Source of the DNA: Cruorifilaria tuberocauda
Lineage: Eukaryota > Nematoda > Chromadorea > Rhabditida > Onchocercidae
Direction of reading: 5' to 3'
Length of the DNA: 64,000 nucleotides
NCBI GenBank assembly: GCA_013365365.1
Contig: JABVXU010000058.1
Span: 1-64,000 of the forward strand
Part shown: positions 36,226 to 51,738 of the stretch, in pieces
Layout: the number at the start of each line of letters is the position of its first letter
Position numbering within the stretch: position 1 is the stretch's first letter
Position numbers and translations under genes: made by a program
The notes under the pieces: generated by a model
What the model was told of the DNA's origin: nothing
Seen by the model: the letters and a program-made list of their open reading frames with translations, nothing else
Databases searched by the model: none

Positions 36226-39200
36226 CTACTTATGCAAAACTTTGTGTAACATCAACCGCATACAAGTGCTTGCATCCTCTTTCGAATCATGTCCATCAAC
36301 TGAAACAGTAAAGAATAGATTTTTGTTCGCTTCATAAATATATAAATTCTAAATGATAAAATTGGATAAACAGACATCAACAGAAGACATTCTTTGAAAG
36401 TTTAAACAAATTGATCGGGTCATTAGTGAGGAAATCAAAGTATGTGGTTCTTAATTGTCAAAAACAAATTAGTGAGCGGGTTAAAGAGACATATGTACAA
36501 TCATGCATAAGTGATCATGTTTCAAGTGACTAAATGGTATATTCATCCGACTTATTACAACGGAAACAGACTAGAAGCATAAGCGCTTCAATCTATGGAA
36601 CATGGTTGGAAAAAATGTAGTCATTTATTTCCACATGTGGCGAATGTATGTTTTAAATCCTTTTACAAAATATTATAGAAATGTAAATTGAAGTACATCA
36701 GAAAGGCAATAGTCTTTCTGTAAAATAAATTTAGAATAAGATAACCTACTATCTTCCTGAATGATAAGTTGCAGTATTTCTGAAGCAATCGTTTTCAAAG
36801 CACGTTTATAAGGTGGTCCTAGTCTATGTGGAAATACAACCGATGTATCCACTACTCGTTGATGAACCAAACGCATTGCCTTTAGATCACTTTCAAGACT
36901 ATGTCCAATCAAAATTGTCTCCGAATTTACTAGTTCGAAAAATCGATTCTGGGTCTGTAATAAATCATATCTTATTGAAAAGTAAATTCCCAAAAATCCA
37001 TAAATGAATACAACACGAGAATAAACAATGAGAACTTTTTTACATGTCAATAAAGATCACCCTAATTACATTCCAACGAAATACATAATATATTTGCCAG
37101 ATAAGATCAAATTAAAAGCACCAAAATGTGAAGATGAATGCTGCTAATTCATAGCTTATAGTAATATATTCTTGAACTCTTACCATCCTACTTTCCATTG
37201 ATTCTTTTGTTTAGTTGAGTAGTAAATGCAGCATAGTATAACAGCATATTTCCCATATAATTTATGAGCATAATAACCTTGCTATTTAATTCATCTAGTT
37301 CTGTAGTTACATAACCAAATTGCTACACTTGTTACTTCTATTCTTGCTGTTCTTTGTTATAATTATCCCACATTATGGTACGAAGAACACGAGAAAATAT
37401 CTACCTGTTCCAGGTCAAATTCTGCTCCTTGAATTTGATCCATCGTCAAACCGCTAAATCGTGTATTGCAATCACGTACTTCATACTGTGGACGTACGGT
37501 AACATCCATCACCAATTTATCATTTATATCGACTACTGATATTCGTGCTAAACTGGTACCCCAGGTTGTATAAACCATTTCACAATCAAATGCATATACT
37601 TTCCTACTTCGTTCATCTTTTGGTCCAGTTGGCGGTGGTGTCTGCAAAAGCTCAGCAGATCGTTATCGAAACTAACTATAATGTATACAGAAAATTATGA
37701 TTTAAAGTACTTTCAATATCAAATACTAATCAGATTACGGTACAGAAAAATTTCTTACATATTCTTCAGTTAAAGTTAACTCCAAGCAGCAGAAACTTTA
37801 GCAAAAAAGCAATAAAAATCTGCAATAAAATTGCATAGCAAGATTGAAGTTCCAAAATCCTGAAATTTACCTCTCGATAGGTCTCCAACACCGATTTTGG
37901 AGCAGTATCAGTGACATGACAATCAGCTACACAACACCCAGTTACATTAAGATCCGACTGACAACAATTATATCGAGATTCCCATAGTCCGCGAGCTGAT
38001 AGTAATATTAAATGATTAAAACAATTTTCCAAATTCAAAGAAGAGAAGAACCCATATTTCCCATGCAAATGATTCTAGTAGCCAGCAATTTTCTTTACAG
38101 AAATCTAACTGGCAACTATTATTTAATAAAAAAACCAATTAAACGAACTTTTTGTTTTAAAAGCCTTTCCCCAGTGGTACACGCACTGCCTCAGTGCTGC
38201 ATATTCGCCTTTTGGTGTAAGAGCAAATTCACTACCACAACGACAACATATTCTTTTGAGATCTAAAAACAGCATTAATTTTAATGAAAAACAAAATTAT
38301 GTGGACAAGTATAGAAGCTGTTAAATTTGCAATAATCAATCAAATGACTGCAAAAAGAATATGAAACTTACCATTTTCCTCCACATATAATTTCTTTTTA
38401 CTGTCTAATTCGGACGTTTTGATCTTCACCTTTTTTTTATCCAGACCTTCCCATAAAGGAAAACCATTCTGTTCTAATTGCTGTTTGTCTAAAACAAACT
38501 TCGAAAGCAGCAATCCGTAGAATTCACTGTAAAGTAATTATATTACTACCACATAAAAAATATAAATCTTAAAATCTGTTAAAATCTACTCCATTATAAA
38601 AAACATTGTTGTTTAATCTTATAACAATAAAACGACATATTCCCCTTTCCAATGTTATTCAGCTTCTAAGAGCGAAATGAAACAAAAGCACTATGATTTC
38701 TGATGCATAATCTAAACCTTTCACTGATGGATTGTTTTCCAGAAACTGAACACTTTCTCTGGCCAACTGTGATGGATCGATGATGACGATCAGCCAGGAT
38801 AGCCGAATGTGACACAGATTTCAGTGCTGAAAATAAAGTCAGTTAGTTATTTCATGAAGAGTTTTAACAAATTAATGGTGCATGAATGTAAAGTAAAGCT
38901 GCACTAATATTTTATTCAATATCCCGAGAAAAAAATTGTGATTTTATCAAACTGGAGGAAAAAAAGAGACAGTTTACACAACAGTATATATCTAAACAAT
39001 GTAAAAATCCACAATATTGCTTGTTTAACAGCAGAAGAATTAAACTGCATTTTAAATGCGATGCATCTAAATAATGCATAACATTTACTTTAATATGCTC
39101 AATGCGAAAGTGTGGAGGTTTTAATGTATCGTATTATAAGTTTGGTACGAGAGAATTACTTTGATCTTGTTAAAATTTTGACAACAGAGATGAAAGGCGA

Positions 39201-42200
39201 AATGAGTTTTACGTGTGAATATAAAATGGATCATCTTGCATATCTAACTTTTGCAAAATTTAACTTCTCGATAAATATAAAAGTAGCATAAAATGTAGTA
39301 TTTTTCAACAAATCTGTGCTCACAAACATTTGGAAGAATACATTTACCTATTTTTATCACTTCATAATTCTAAAAATATTAGTGGCTTAGAACTGAATGA
39401 ACACCGGATATAAGAAAGACGTGAAAACAACCTGTAGTATGCGGTGAAGTAACATCCCGCAAACGTCGTAAAACATTTACTGCAGCACTTGCATATCCAC
39501 CCTTAGTCACGGCCCGATCTTTTATTGTTTTTTCTTCCTGCTGAGCCTGAACTTTTACATTAAAAAGCGTATACATAATAAAATAAAAATGGTAATAAAA
39601 AGGAATTAAATTAAGGTCAAACTAATTAGCTGCATTTTTTTATTCAATTTGAAAATATTTATAGTTCATGAATATTTTTGTGGTACAATTAAAAAATCAA
39701 AAAGATAAATAAAGATAATAAGATCATTAGTAACCTGAGCTATGGCATCATTTGTTGAATTACAAAATTTCTGACACTCGACATAAAACAAATTCAAATA
39801 ACGAGCACGCAAAGGGTATGGAACTTTACCACATGAATATGGATCTAGTGGTACTAAATTTACTTTGGCAGATTTCGATACCTGCAAATTTCAAAAAAGT
39901 CAAATCATCGAATCAACGAAACCACTGCAAAATAAAACTTTTATGTATTTATAATACGAATCCATTATGTATTTATAATAAGAATTCAATTTGATCCTTA
40001 TACAACATTTTTAGGTTCGAGCTGCAGCACGTTTCACCGTTAAGCAAATAACGATGACAAAAGAAAAGCATATTACTCTTGGATTGCTCTTCCAAATTTA
40101 AACAAAAGATGAGATGGACTACGATTTACTGTTCGGTGGGCGATTGATCCACTACCGAAATATTGCAATAATTTTGATAGTGTAATATCAAATAGCATAC
40201 TTTTGGTACGTGTGCCATTCGTTTTTCGCCTTTGCCTACAGTTGCTGCTACAGCGCCCGACTTATAATTATTCTTTTCCTCAGCCGTTGTAATTTTATTT
40301 GCTTTTATTTCTTTTTTGAGTTCCATGCTAAAAATAGAATTCAGATAATTAATTAATGAATGTTGACTTATGTCTAATAGAAAATTATTAAATTTTACTT
40401 CTTTAACAATTCGTCTTTTTCTTTCTGTAGCTTTTGGTAGCGATTCATCAATTGCTGAGCCATTGTAGGTGCACGGACTTTGGCTGCTGTTGCACAAATT
40501 TGTATACTTTGCTGAAGTATTTATAAGTCATATTTATCTCCAACATATAGATAGAACTATGAAATAAGCTAAACATTCAGTAAAACTCTCAGTAACTAAA
40601 TGACTAATCACCTAAAATAACCATAAGTTATGAATACCTGAACACTACTATGTGCTGTACGACTTTCCACTTCCATTTTTTTTTGTTTTTCCATTTCAAG
40701 TAGGCTATCTGTTTTAGATTTTTGATCACTATCCGTATTCTTTTGCTTCTTCGTTGGTGGTACCTAAACCGAATTAACATATGTTAACAAATTGAATCAT
40801 CCGAATAAATGAAGATTTCTTGAACTTGCCAAGTAAAGTAGTTGATAAAAACTGTATATAACTGAATTGCCTAGCTTTAATCGGTCAGACTCATTTGAAA
40901 CACTCCTGAAAACTGAGTGCCATACTCTCACATTGAATAATTCCGTATTGCAAAGCGTCGGATCGAGTTTAGCATTAAAGACTAAACGTAAATAAACGTA
41001 CATCGCTTTCAAAAAGATCTTCGATAGAAAGTTGTTCATCAAGCTTCTTTTTTGCTACTGATCGCAGTTTTTCTTCAGCCGTTTGTTGTTGTTTTAATGC
41101 CATGTGTGGTTTATTTGCTTTGATGCTTATAACTTTTTTCACTTTTACGTCTTTCGTTTTACTTTTGTCTTTCATTTTACTTCCCTTCGCTTTGTTCTTC
41201 AAATTTATCACATCATCTATTTCATTATCATTTCCTTCATCGCTTAATTTTTTCCTTTGTCGAGCTTCATTTTTCGCTTTTTCCACTGACTTCAGCAAAG
41301 CGATTGGTGTTGGCGTGTAACCACCTGTATAAGTTAGTTTCGATTTCGAGTTTGGACCCTAAACGATACGTTTTAGTAATTAAAGCTGAATGGTACACTG
41401 CTCTAGAATTCAGAATATAAATTCAATATCCTTTTCCGTTGAAAATAATTAATGAATGGACTAGAGGCATGACAGCTCCATGCTTTTATCGTCTTATTTC
41501 TGATCATTTCTTCTTCCCTTTTCTTTCATTCAACCTACTTAATCTACTTGAATTCATACAAACAATACTTCCTCAACGAAACTTGAACTGCAGCACATTT
41601 TACAATAGCGGATACTGAACTAGCAAAAACTGATTTATCGGTATGACGAGTTAGATATATAACTGGATAAGTCAAATACCTAAAAAATCCAAAACAATCA
41701 GCAACAAAAAATGAGACAACACTAAGAAAAATATAAAATAATTACGTGGCAACTAACTGAATGTTTCCTTGCAGTTAAAGAGTTTGAATTAACTGTAGCT
41801 GGTGGCTTAACCAATGCTCTAATATTGTGAACTATCTTTTCTTTTTGCTGGCGTTCGATTTCGATCCTTCGCTGTAATTCTTCGATTCGTGTATCAATAT
41901 CAGCTACTGATTTTGCATAATCATTCAAATTCATTTCAGATACCTTGATATTCTGCAAAATGCTTGTATTAAAATTAATCCAAAGAAACTTAAAAACAAA
42001 AACAAAAATCTGAAATTGCAAAAGTTCTGGATAGATTTACCGCCTTTATGCAAATTGAGAATATAAAGCAGCACATTAAACATCCAACTTTATCTCGCAA
42101 ATGGTTTGATTGAAAATGTGCTTTGCGATACTCTCGCATAGATCAAAGAACTGAAGCAACAAACAAGTCGTAATCTGCTTCTGTGTTGAAAGAAATCATG

Positions 42201-43155
42201 AAAAATAACTTCTAAGATGAAAACTGTCATGATTTTGACTTTTGGATTTCGGCTTTACCATCACATTCCAAACAACAAAACTTACTTCAGTCGAACTTGA
42301 ACTAATAGTAAATGGAGCAACACTTTTCGGTTTATCGTTAGCAGGATCTAGTATGTCATTCACTGATAATTCCACTGGCATTCTTGGTTTAACGATTTCT
42401 GGTGAAGGCATTCGTTTACACCTCGGCCGTGGAGTAATTTTGGTAGGAATGTATGTAGCTTTAAAAAAAATGAGATATTCCAAAATTGGTAACAATTGGT
42501 AAAACATTTTAATGCTTTCTATACTCACTACACTTATAATCAAAATTATCTGCTATGGCAGCGATTTGCTTGAAGCTTCTGAAACAACGTGTGCAAATTA
42601 GTTTATTATCTTTAATCGATTTATGGATGAAGAACAACTAAAAATAGAGGATTTTAGCATGGGGTATCTAGAACAAAAAAATTCTGAATCTAGAATATAC
42701 CGCTAGACTGCTGTGCAGCTGATGTTGACGGCTGCTGTGTGTATATAACCGGATCCAGAGGAGCATAAATAGATTGATTACAAATTGGCATAACTGTTGT
42801 TGTGATGGCTGTTTTCTGACTCTCTACATAACCAACATAGCCCACAAATGGTTGTTCAGGTGAAGTTGTAGACATCAACGATACCGAAGATTGCTGTGAT
42901 ATGTCATCTGAAATATATACATATATACATATATATATGATATTTATATAAGAAAGCATTCAGATATCCTTTCTTTTCCACAACAGGTTGTGAAACCAAC
43001 ACATGAAGTGCAAATTTTGCGAAAATAAAGCTTCAGTTTTAAAATGTCTGAAATCAGATAAAACCTTTCGAATGCCAAAAATGGCAGTGCGGTCGTGTGC
43101 AGTCCTCATCATAAGGGCACATGATATCGGCAAACAATCCTGATCGGCCAATCAT
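36226..43155 (-). CDS. RNA exonuclease 1 homologue (REXO1/GOR type, DEDDh)
   Basis: Seventeen exons join in phase: 43065-43155, 42701-42907, 42286-42458, 41758-41952, 41002-41358, 40638-40763, 40399-40511, 40201-40327, 39735-39881, 39432-39546, 38718-38826, 38372-38526, 38149-38262, 37871-37995, 37405-37641, 36750-36954 and 36226-36299. They give 889 residues. The N-terminus carries a C-X5-C-X4-C-X3-H zinc finger (13-28). The middle is Lys/Glu/Ser-rich with YTGGYTPTPI, RMAHVPK and VPYPLRARYL blocks, then a Cys-rich region starting ICCRCG (about 644). The exonuclease domain shows DCEM (737-740), GHSLESDL (814-821) and HDSKED (869-874), which supply the DEDDh metal ligands and catalytic His. 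The family removes 3' nucleotides from structured RNAs. The 41758 donor is a choice; 41746 is also in frame. A trans-splice acceptor lies 11 bases before the ATG. Confidence 0.92.
42529..42578 (-). other. Possible poison cassette exon in the REXO1 gene
   Basis: A 50-base block between exons 2 and 3 of the REXO1 gene has a good acceptor (GTTGTTTCAG) and a strong donor (GTGAGTAT). Exons 2 and 3 splice in phase without it. If included after exon 2 it reads into a TAG after eight codons and would truncate the protein. It is open in another frame (SFKQIAAIADNFDYKCS) that no known exon 2 end can supply. Confidence 0.35.
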
Positions 43156-43166
43156 ATTTTTATTTT

Positions 43167-43168
43167 CT
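43167..43168 (-). promoter_or_regulatory. Likely spliced-leader acceptor of the REXO1 gene
   Basis: The minus strand reads GATTTCATTGCCAG and then 11 bases to the ATG at 43155. It decides this start over an in-frame ATG at 43182, which would be removed by splicing. Confidence 0.55.
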
Positions 43169-43182
43169 GGCAATGAAATCAT

Positions 43183-45109
43183 GTAAGTCATCATATAATA
43201 ACTCAAATATTTATCGCGATAGACAGGAAATCAAATACAACGAATAAACAATGCGTTTTAAAGAACTAATACATTGAATGCTTTTAAATTTGATATTTAA
43301 TCATGATATATAAACGATATTAAATGATATTTAATCATATAGATTACGCGTTTATCAAGTTTCGATTAGAAACAATAAAAAAAGAATGGCTTTATTCAAA
43401 ACTACACAAACTTCATTTGGCGCTTCTAATTAATTTAAGTTAGATCACTTTTACAAATGACTATCCAAAAAAATAAAAATCATATTAGTTTTTCTTGTCT
43501 TTGCTATTTATATCCCTTTAAGAACTAGAAATTCGAATTTTTAAACGAAAAAAAAAAGCGTTAAATGTAAGCATTAAAAAGCATGATGACAAATCTACTG
43601 CAGCCCGTTTAGAAGAAAAAAACCGATGAAACGAGCAAGAATAGAGCAGAAAAAACTCATATAAAATGGAAAATTGAAATTCCTAGTGAAAAAGAACCGT
43701 AGTGACACTTTATTCAAAAAATTACTTTCATATGCATTTTCTTCCTAAACTAACTTTTGTTTCTTTCCCAGATCGAACCTCATATTAATACTTGAAAAAG
43801 AAGATAAATCAAAGTTATGTAAAACTACGAAGACAGAAAATAATTCTGTTTGCAACACATAAACTGATATAGCGTCGCATTTCAGTATATTGTGTAAGCT
43901 TGATTCCTCTTTATTAAAATAAAAATTTCTGTGTATCTATATAATTCTTTACTAGAAACTTGGCATCTGTAAAGTTTAAAAACTTGGACATTAAGATTTT
44001 CAAAAAACCCATCTGTATTTACCAATCTAATTTCGGAATTTGCAGAAAGATATCAGTTTCAATTAAATGGTAAATAAGATGCTTCGAATATGTATATGAC
44101 TCTCGAAATTTAGATTTCAAAAAACTTTCAAATATTCCCAAATCTTAACTGTCATAATTCCTCGAAATCTTGCGCGAAATTTCTTACCCGAGACCAACCA
44201 GCAGCAGTAAAACCCACTGACTATTCCAGTCAAAATGAACAATTTCAACTATAGTAATATAACATTTTTCACTTGCGAACGGTACCAGGTAGTAGAAGCA
44301 TTTTCCCATCCTTGATTTTACCTGCTCTAACAGCATTCTACACGAAACTCCGAGAAATCTAATCTTTCACAACAATATCTTTCTCATTGCTTCTGACTTC
44401 TACGTAAACGATTTTATAATGTCTGTTAAATTCCCCATCTACCTTCTACATAAATCATAATAAGATATATTACCAAAATTGTTTCAAAAATATACCATTC
44501 CATTTCATGATGACACCTAGATCACATCTCACGTTTGAAAGAAACAACAAAAATTTGTTGCGTTCGCATTCTCCGCTTAATTTCATACAAAATCTTATTT
44601 TTTCATAAAAGTACATTTTCAACTTGATTTCATCATCATTGTAAAATGAATTTTCATCAAATTATCGAGACTTCAAATAGTTCGAAATTTTGAATTTTTT
44701 GCATTTACAAATGAGGCAAGAAACCTCACAAACTAGTAAATACATCAGGCTACATTATTTTATTCGCAATTATAACGGAACGAAAACATAAAATTTTGAT
44801 GAAAAGGAGCAATGACATCAATCAATCGCGTTAATTCGTTTTGAAAAAATTGAAAATTTTCAACTGAATAATACTGAAATCTCAAACTAACAGAAAAAAT
44901 TCTAGCATGAAGGCTATCTCATAACCTATATCTACCTGCACATAATTTGCTAAACGGTACTGAAACTATAAAACATTAAAAATAGCTTATAAAACACAAA
45001 GGCCACTTGATACCAAAATTAAAAAAAATTTTCTAATACATAATGAAGTCGGATGGGAAAATATTTAACATATAGAATGACGATGACATTTGTTCATACT
45101 TTCCGAAAT
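43183..45109. other. Gap between phosphoglucomutase and REXO1 genes
   Basis: 1.9 kb of AT-rich sequence without a supported gene. The phosphoglucomutase 3' untranslated region occupies the right part; an AATAAA lies on the minus strand at 44759-44764, about 345 bases past its stop. A diverged ATATTTAATCAT-type duplication occurs near 43290-43345. Confidence 0.45.
44759..44764 (-). terminator. Possible phosphoglucomutase poly(A) signal
   Basis: AATAAA on the minus strand about 345 bases downstream of the stop codon. Confidence 0.4.
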
Positions 45110-49716
<4,607 letters not shown>

Positions 49717-49717
49717 C

Positions 49718-49719
49718 CT
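49718..49719 (-). promoter_or_regulatory. Likely spliced-leader acceptor of phosphoglucomutase
   Basis: The minus strand reads ATGATTTCAG, then G and the ATG. Such spacing is typical for nematode SL1 trans-splicing, although a cis-spliced 5' exon is not excluded. Confidence 0.55.
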
Positions 49720-49942
49720 GAAATCATATTTTAAAATACAGAATAAAATGAAATGAATACAATATTCGCACTGCTTTCTTCTCGTAAAGATAATTTTCAA
49801 AATAATTGCAATAAAGGAGTAGGGAAGTTTCAGACCATACTCTGTTAGTTACGGTGTTAAGTAACATTACGAGGAAGTATGAAATTTGAGTACTACTTAA
49901 TTTACGAAGTAGATTACATTAATATAGTCCCTTTCTGGGATC

Positions 49943-50017
49943 TCCATTAAATATCAAAATTAATATCCATTAATTCCATTAAATATCCATTAAATCCATT
50001 AAATAATCCATTAAATA
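49943..50017. repeat. Short tandem repeat, ATCCATTAAAT type
   Basis: Six to seven imperfect copies of a 10-12 base unit upstream of the phosphoglucomutase start. Confidence 0.8.
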
Positions 50018-50600
50018 AACTTTAAAAGAAAAAGCATTTTTGGATAACTGTGAATAAAACATCGTAATATCTCAAAAATCATTCACCACATCATACCTTC
50101 AATACTTAAATGAAGTTTAACAATTGATAGCTTCATTTAATCAAAGAAGAATTCTTCTGAAAATTTTCCGAACATGTGTTTCTACCATAAAGTCAGCTTT
50201 AATTTATTTTTCTGCCGATGAAGAATTTGTGATTGCATCGGAACTTTGTTTGTTAGTTTCACATTAGTAAAAGAATAATATGAAACATATTTGATTTGAA
50301 TCCTAAAATGGTTTTCTAAATGAAAAAAAAAACCACCGTAAACATCATCCACCAAATAACGACTAAGAAAAGAAAATGATCTAAGCATTTCCAAGCATTC
50401 TTTACTTCTATTTCTATTTCATTTCTTTACAAACCTCAAGACAGGGAAGTGCAACACTGAACCACACATCGTAAAAACAAATTCTCATCCAACAAAAAGT
50501 GTAAAAACGATCACTTTCTGGTTCTCTTCCTCTTATTTCTTCTTTTCTGATTCTAATCATTAATAAAACTATTGTAATTATATAATCACAACGATAGCAG

Positions 50601-50642
50601 TCCCTCTCTCTCCCTTTCTCTGTCTTTCTCTTTCTCCCTCTA
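50601..50642. repeat. Polypyrimidine tract
   Basis: About 42 bases almost entirely C and T (TCTC, CTTT and CCCTC units; a single G). In the promoter of a ribosomal protein gene this may be functional or just simple sequence. Confidence 0.8.
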
Positions 50643-50834
50643 CCTTAACTAATTCACGATGAGGGAAGAAACATATATCAGAACAAAAGCAAAAAGCACA
50701 CTACCGATACAATGACTCAGAGTTATATTTCATAAGCCCGATGGGACAATTCATTTGCAAACTGCTCCTAGGTTGCTTTCAATGATTTGTCTGAGTTTTG
50801 AGGTGTCATCGAGATACACTGATACTGGCGGAGT

Positions 50835-50881
50835 TGACGTAGGGTCCGGTGGAGTAATTATAGGCGTGGTGTCCTACGTCA
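50835..50881. promoter_or_regulatory. Inverted pair of CRE-like TGACGTAGG elements
   Basis: TGACGTAGG (50835-50843) is repeated exactly in inverse orientation as CCTACGTCA (50873-50881), 29 bases apart. TGACGT is the half-site of CREB/ATF bZIP factors. The pair lies about 300 bases upstream of the eL37 start and 1.1 kb upstream of phosphoglucomutase, within a locally GC-rich block. Confidence 0.45.
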
Positions 50882-51179
50882 TTACACTTTTCTCTTTTAA
50901 AGGCATTATTATAGCTGTGTTTTTTTACACAATTAATTGAATTGTAGATAGTTTAGTAATTATAAAGGATAATGAGATTATGTAAAATTCTAATGAGATG
51001 TGGGCAGAGGTAGTAAAATTAAGTTTATATGGCCTTATCTCTTTTCTGTGTTGAAGAACTATTGTGTAGATTTTTGATAAGCTAAAAGTTAAACGACAGA
51101 CTGATCTACGCTTGTTATTTTTGCGTTAAAGACATTGTTTCGAGGATTTTTAAGAGATAATTATATCTATAGATTGTTC

Positions 51180-51181
51180 AG
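51180..51181 (+). promoter_or_regulatory. Likely spliced-leader acceptor of the eL37 gene
   Basis: GATTGTTCAG is followed by a single A and the ATG at 51183. It rules out the in-frame upstream ATG at 51135. Confidence 0.6.
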
Positions 51182-51182
51182 A

Positions 51183-51672
51183 ATGACAAAGGGTACTTCA
51201 TCTTTTGGTAAGCGTCATAATAAGACACATACTCTGTGCCGTCGATGCGGTCGTTCTTCGTATCATATTCAAAAACATCGTTGCGCATCATGTGGTTATC
51301 CATCTGCTCGTAAGCGTACATATCAATGGTCAGCGAAAGCAATCAGGAGGCATACGACTGGTACTGGTCGTATGCGTCATATTAAAATTGTAAGACGTCG
51401 TTTCAGGTTTGTTTTTTCTTGCAATAATGATCTTGATCTTAGTAAGAAGTAGTGATTGCATAGTTAGCGCTGGCCACAAAACAGCGCTTTCATACTTAGC
51501 TTATGGCTTCGTAAGCTTAAGGCTGACATATTTTTTGTTTTTACTTCATGATCTGCTACGTTCAAGTTTATCAGTTGCGTTTTATTTCAGAAATCACTTT
51601 CGTGAAGGAAGCATAGCAAAACCAAAAAATCGTCAAGGAACACAGCCAACAAATGCTGTCGCTATGAGCTAA
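51183..51672 (+). CDS. rpl-37: 60S ribosomal protein eL37
   Basis: Two exons, 51183-51406 and 51591-51672, split an Arg codon and give 101 residues, slightly longer than the usual 92-97. The start [19 protein letters not shown] is the invariant eL37 N-terminus. The zinc ribbon is complete: Cys19, Cys22, Cys34 and Cys37 (CRRCG and CASCG). The basic middle ([20 protein letters not shown]) and the [12 protein letters not shown] segment bind 23S/28S-type rRNA in the large subunit. Exon 2 encodes the RNHFREGS tail and a C-terminus ending NAVAMS. The intron is 184 bases with a GTTTGT donor and TTTATTTCAG acceptor. It is transcribed away from phosphoglucomutase. Confidence 0.97.
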
Positions 51673-51732
51673 ATGTTTGAACTCTCTCTTTGTTTTGTAT
51701 TCTAAATAATTTTCAAAAGAGTTGTTGCTCAG

Positions 51733-51738
51733 AATAAA
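51733..51738 (+). terminator. rpl-37: eL37 poly(A) signal
   Basis: AATAAA 61 bases downstream of the stop codon, an expected distance for a short ribosomal protein 3' untranslated region. Confidence 0.7.

Larger units (their letters stand above)
49717..51182. other. Divergent promoter region of phosphoglucomutase and eL37
   Basis: 1.47 kb separates the two divergent start codons. It holds an ATCCATTAAAT-type tandem repeat (49943-50017), a pyrimidine tract (50601-50642) and a paired CRE-like element (50835-50881). A GC-richer block at 50751-50881 is open on both strands. Confidence 0.55.

Noticed and set aside
38665..38820. Second long open frame in REXO1 exon 11 of the chain (reads DPSQLARESVQFLENNPSV)
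   Set aside because: Looks protein-like, but splice phase with the exons on both sides (39432-39546 and 38372-38526) fixes the other frame (KSVSHSAILADRHHRS), which also matches the family.
50755..50940. Plus-strand 61-codon frame in the divergent promoter
   Set aside because: Lacks an ATG at its start and splice support; Val/Ile/Gly-rich translation seems to be the shadow of GC-rich regulatory DNA or of the minus-strand frame.
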